Assembly (NCBI GenBank): GCA_031422495.1
Contig: JANPLX010000169.1
Location: 1-5,384 of the forward strand
Length of the DNA: 5,384 bases
From: Aalborgiella sp031422495
Lineage (GTDB): Bacteria; Pseudomonadota; Gammaproteobacteria; Burkholderiales; Burkholderiaceae_C
Reading direction: 5' to 3'
Shown: positions 4,404 to 5,384 of the stretch, in pieces
How positions within the stretch are numbered: the stretch's first letter is position 1
Layout: each line of letters starts with the position of its first letter
Notes under the pieces: model-generated
Told to the model about the DNA's origin: nothing
The model's database searches: none
Seen by the model: only the letters and a program-made list of their open reading frames with translations
Program-made: the position numbers and the translations under genes

Positions 4404-5384
4404 TCAAGTTGACAAATGCGTTGCCAGCCAGCCTGATACGGCCTCCGGCATGGCCATAACTTGCGCGGGAAACTTGCCTTTGGGGAAGCCCACATGCCCA
4501 CCCTGTGCGGTGTGCCACAGGGTCACGCTTTTGCTGACATTGGCTGGTTTGGGCAATGACCAGGCGGGGATAAACGGGTCATTCACGGCATTCAGCGCCA
4601 GTGCGGGTAGCTGGATGCGGTGCATATGTGGTTTGGCGGAGGCACGTAGCCAATAATCATCCGTATTTTTGAAGCCATGTACTGGGGCGGTGAAGATGTT
4701 GTCAAATTCGTACAAATTACGGCTGCCTTGCAGGGCTTTGGCGTCAAACAAACCAGGATTCAGCGCCAAACGTTCCATTGCCTTGGGTTTCATGCTGTTT
4801 AGAAACATGCGGGTGTAGACCAGGCGGTTGAAACCCTTACCTATTGCTATGCCGCTGGCGGTTAAATCAAGTGGTGAACAAACGCTGGCGACCGCCTTGA
4901 CGGTTTGAGCCGCCGCACTACCCGCTTCTTGTGCCCAGCGCATCAGTGCGTTACCTCCAAGCGAAATGCCTACAGCCAGTATCGGACCACCCCCTGCCAC
5001 GTCGTGTGCGGCTTTGAGTTGGCTCAGCATCCAGCCGATTTCTTCGTAGTCACCCGAGTGGTAAGCGCGAGGTGCACGGTTGATTTCACCGCTGCAACCG
5101 CGAAAATGTGGCACCGCATACGCCCAGCCGCGCTGCCGTGCGACGCGCTCAAAACCGAGTGCGTAATGGCTGCCAGATGAGCCTTCTAAGCCGTGAAAGA
5201 GCACCAGCAAGGGCTGCTTAGGTTGCGGCATTGGTGTTGCGCTGTAGTCGACGTCAATAAAGTCATCGTCAGGCGTGCTCCAACGAACCCGCTGGTAGGG
5301 CAATGATGATGGTTGCGGTAGCGAACGGGCGCTGACCATGGCAGGCCAGATGGTTTGCAGGTTACCACCAGGCAACCAATTAGG
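4404..5384 (-). CDS. yheT: YheT-family alpha/beta hydrolase, 5' end beyond the window
   Basis: The product is a serine hydrolase of the alpha/beta fold, YheT/EMB8 subfamily. Counting from a TTG at 5373-5375 as residue 1, the oxyanion-loop motif F-H-G-L-E-G-S is at 60-66. The nucleophile elbow G-I-S-L-G-G at 136-141 gives Ser138. The acid is Asp266 in N-D-P-F-I-P, and the base is His294 in G-G-H-V-G-F. The family opening, P-G-G-N-L-Q-T-I-W-P, is present. The frame stays open upstream of the TTG through Trp, Asn and Pro to the last base, which matches the (W/N)-W-L-P-G-G-x-L-Q-T opening of relatives. The TTG is therefore very probably not the start, and the gene continues outside the window. 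Family members hydrolyse esters of unclear natural substrate. It leads the unit with the DUF gene, and its stop is TGA. Confidence 0.93.
   Translation of the reverse strand, partial: PNWLPGGNLQTIWPAMVSARSLPQPSSLPYQRVRWSTPDDDFIDVDYSATPMPQPKQPLLVLFHGLEGSSGSHYALGFERVARQRGWAYAVPHFRGCSGEINRAPRAYHSGDYEEIGWMLSQLKAAHDVAGGGPILAVGISLGGNALMRWAQEAGSAAAQTVKAVASVCSPLDLTASGIAIGKGFNRLVYTRMFLNSMKPKAMERLALNPGLFDAKALQGSRNLYEFDNIFTAPVHGFKNTDDYWLRASAKPHMHRIQLPALALNAVNDPFIPAWSLPKPANVSKSVTLWHTAQGGHVGFPKGKFPAQVMAMPEAVSGWLATHLST

Noticed and set aside
4348..4656. Plus-strand open frame across the hydrolase/DUF junction
   Set aside because: It opposes two supported genes and has no recognisable domain or ribosome site.

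Overview
The window is ordinary-looking chromosomal DNA from a proteobacterium, most likely a betaproteobacterium of the order Burkholderiales with moderate G+C. This rests on recalled family resemblance: a YheT-type hydrolase paired with a small DUF protein, a membrane-anchored cytochrome c5, and a formyltransferase fused to GcvR-like ACT domains. The genus cannot be fixed from the sequence. I see no insertion sequence, phage gene, CRISPR array or long repeat, and no stretch above 300 bases without a gene.

Layout, left to right. Bases 1-47 hold the last 14 codons of a plus-strand gene that look like the C-terminus of an amidohydrolase. It converges, with 10 bases between, on a minus-strand two-gene unit read from 1651 down to 58. 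That unit is an L-2-haloacid dehalogenase (947-1651) overlapping an EamA/DMT-type ten-helix transporter (58-957) by 11 bases. A 116-base divergent intergenic region separates it from a plus-strand gene (1768-2913). This gene encodes an N-terminal formyltransferase-fold domain followed by two ACT domains of the glycine-cleavage-repressor type.

A minus-strand tRNA-Arg with anticodon CCG (2926-3001) lies just past that gene's stop codon and converges on it. From the tRNA promoter region, a membrane-anchored monoheme cytochrome c5-like gene (3122-3706) reads to the right. It ends at a strong hairpin terminator (3738-3776). Converging from the right is a second minus-strand unit: a YheT-family alpha/beta hydrolase whose 5' end runs off the window edge (4404-5384), then a 180-residue protein of unknown function (3846-4388) 15 bases after the hydrolase stop.

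The genes do not form one pathway. The most noteworthy item is the formyltransferase-ACT-ACT protein. It has the same kinds of parts as PurU (10-formyltetrahydrofolate hydrolase, ACT then formyltransferase) but in the opposite order and with two ACT domains. Its active-site motif keeps the catalytic His and Asp but has Gly where most formyltransferases have Asn. A link to one-carbon or glycine metabolism is an inference from domain content, not a demonstrated function.
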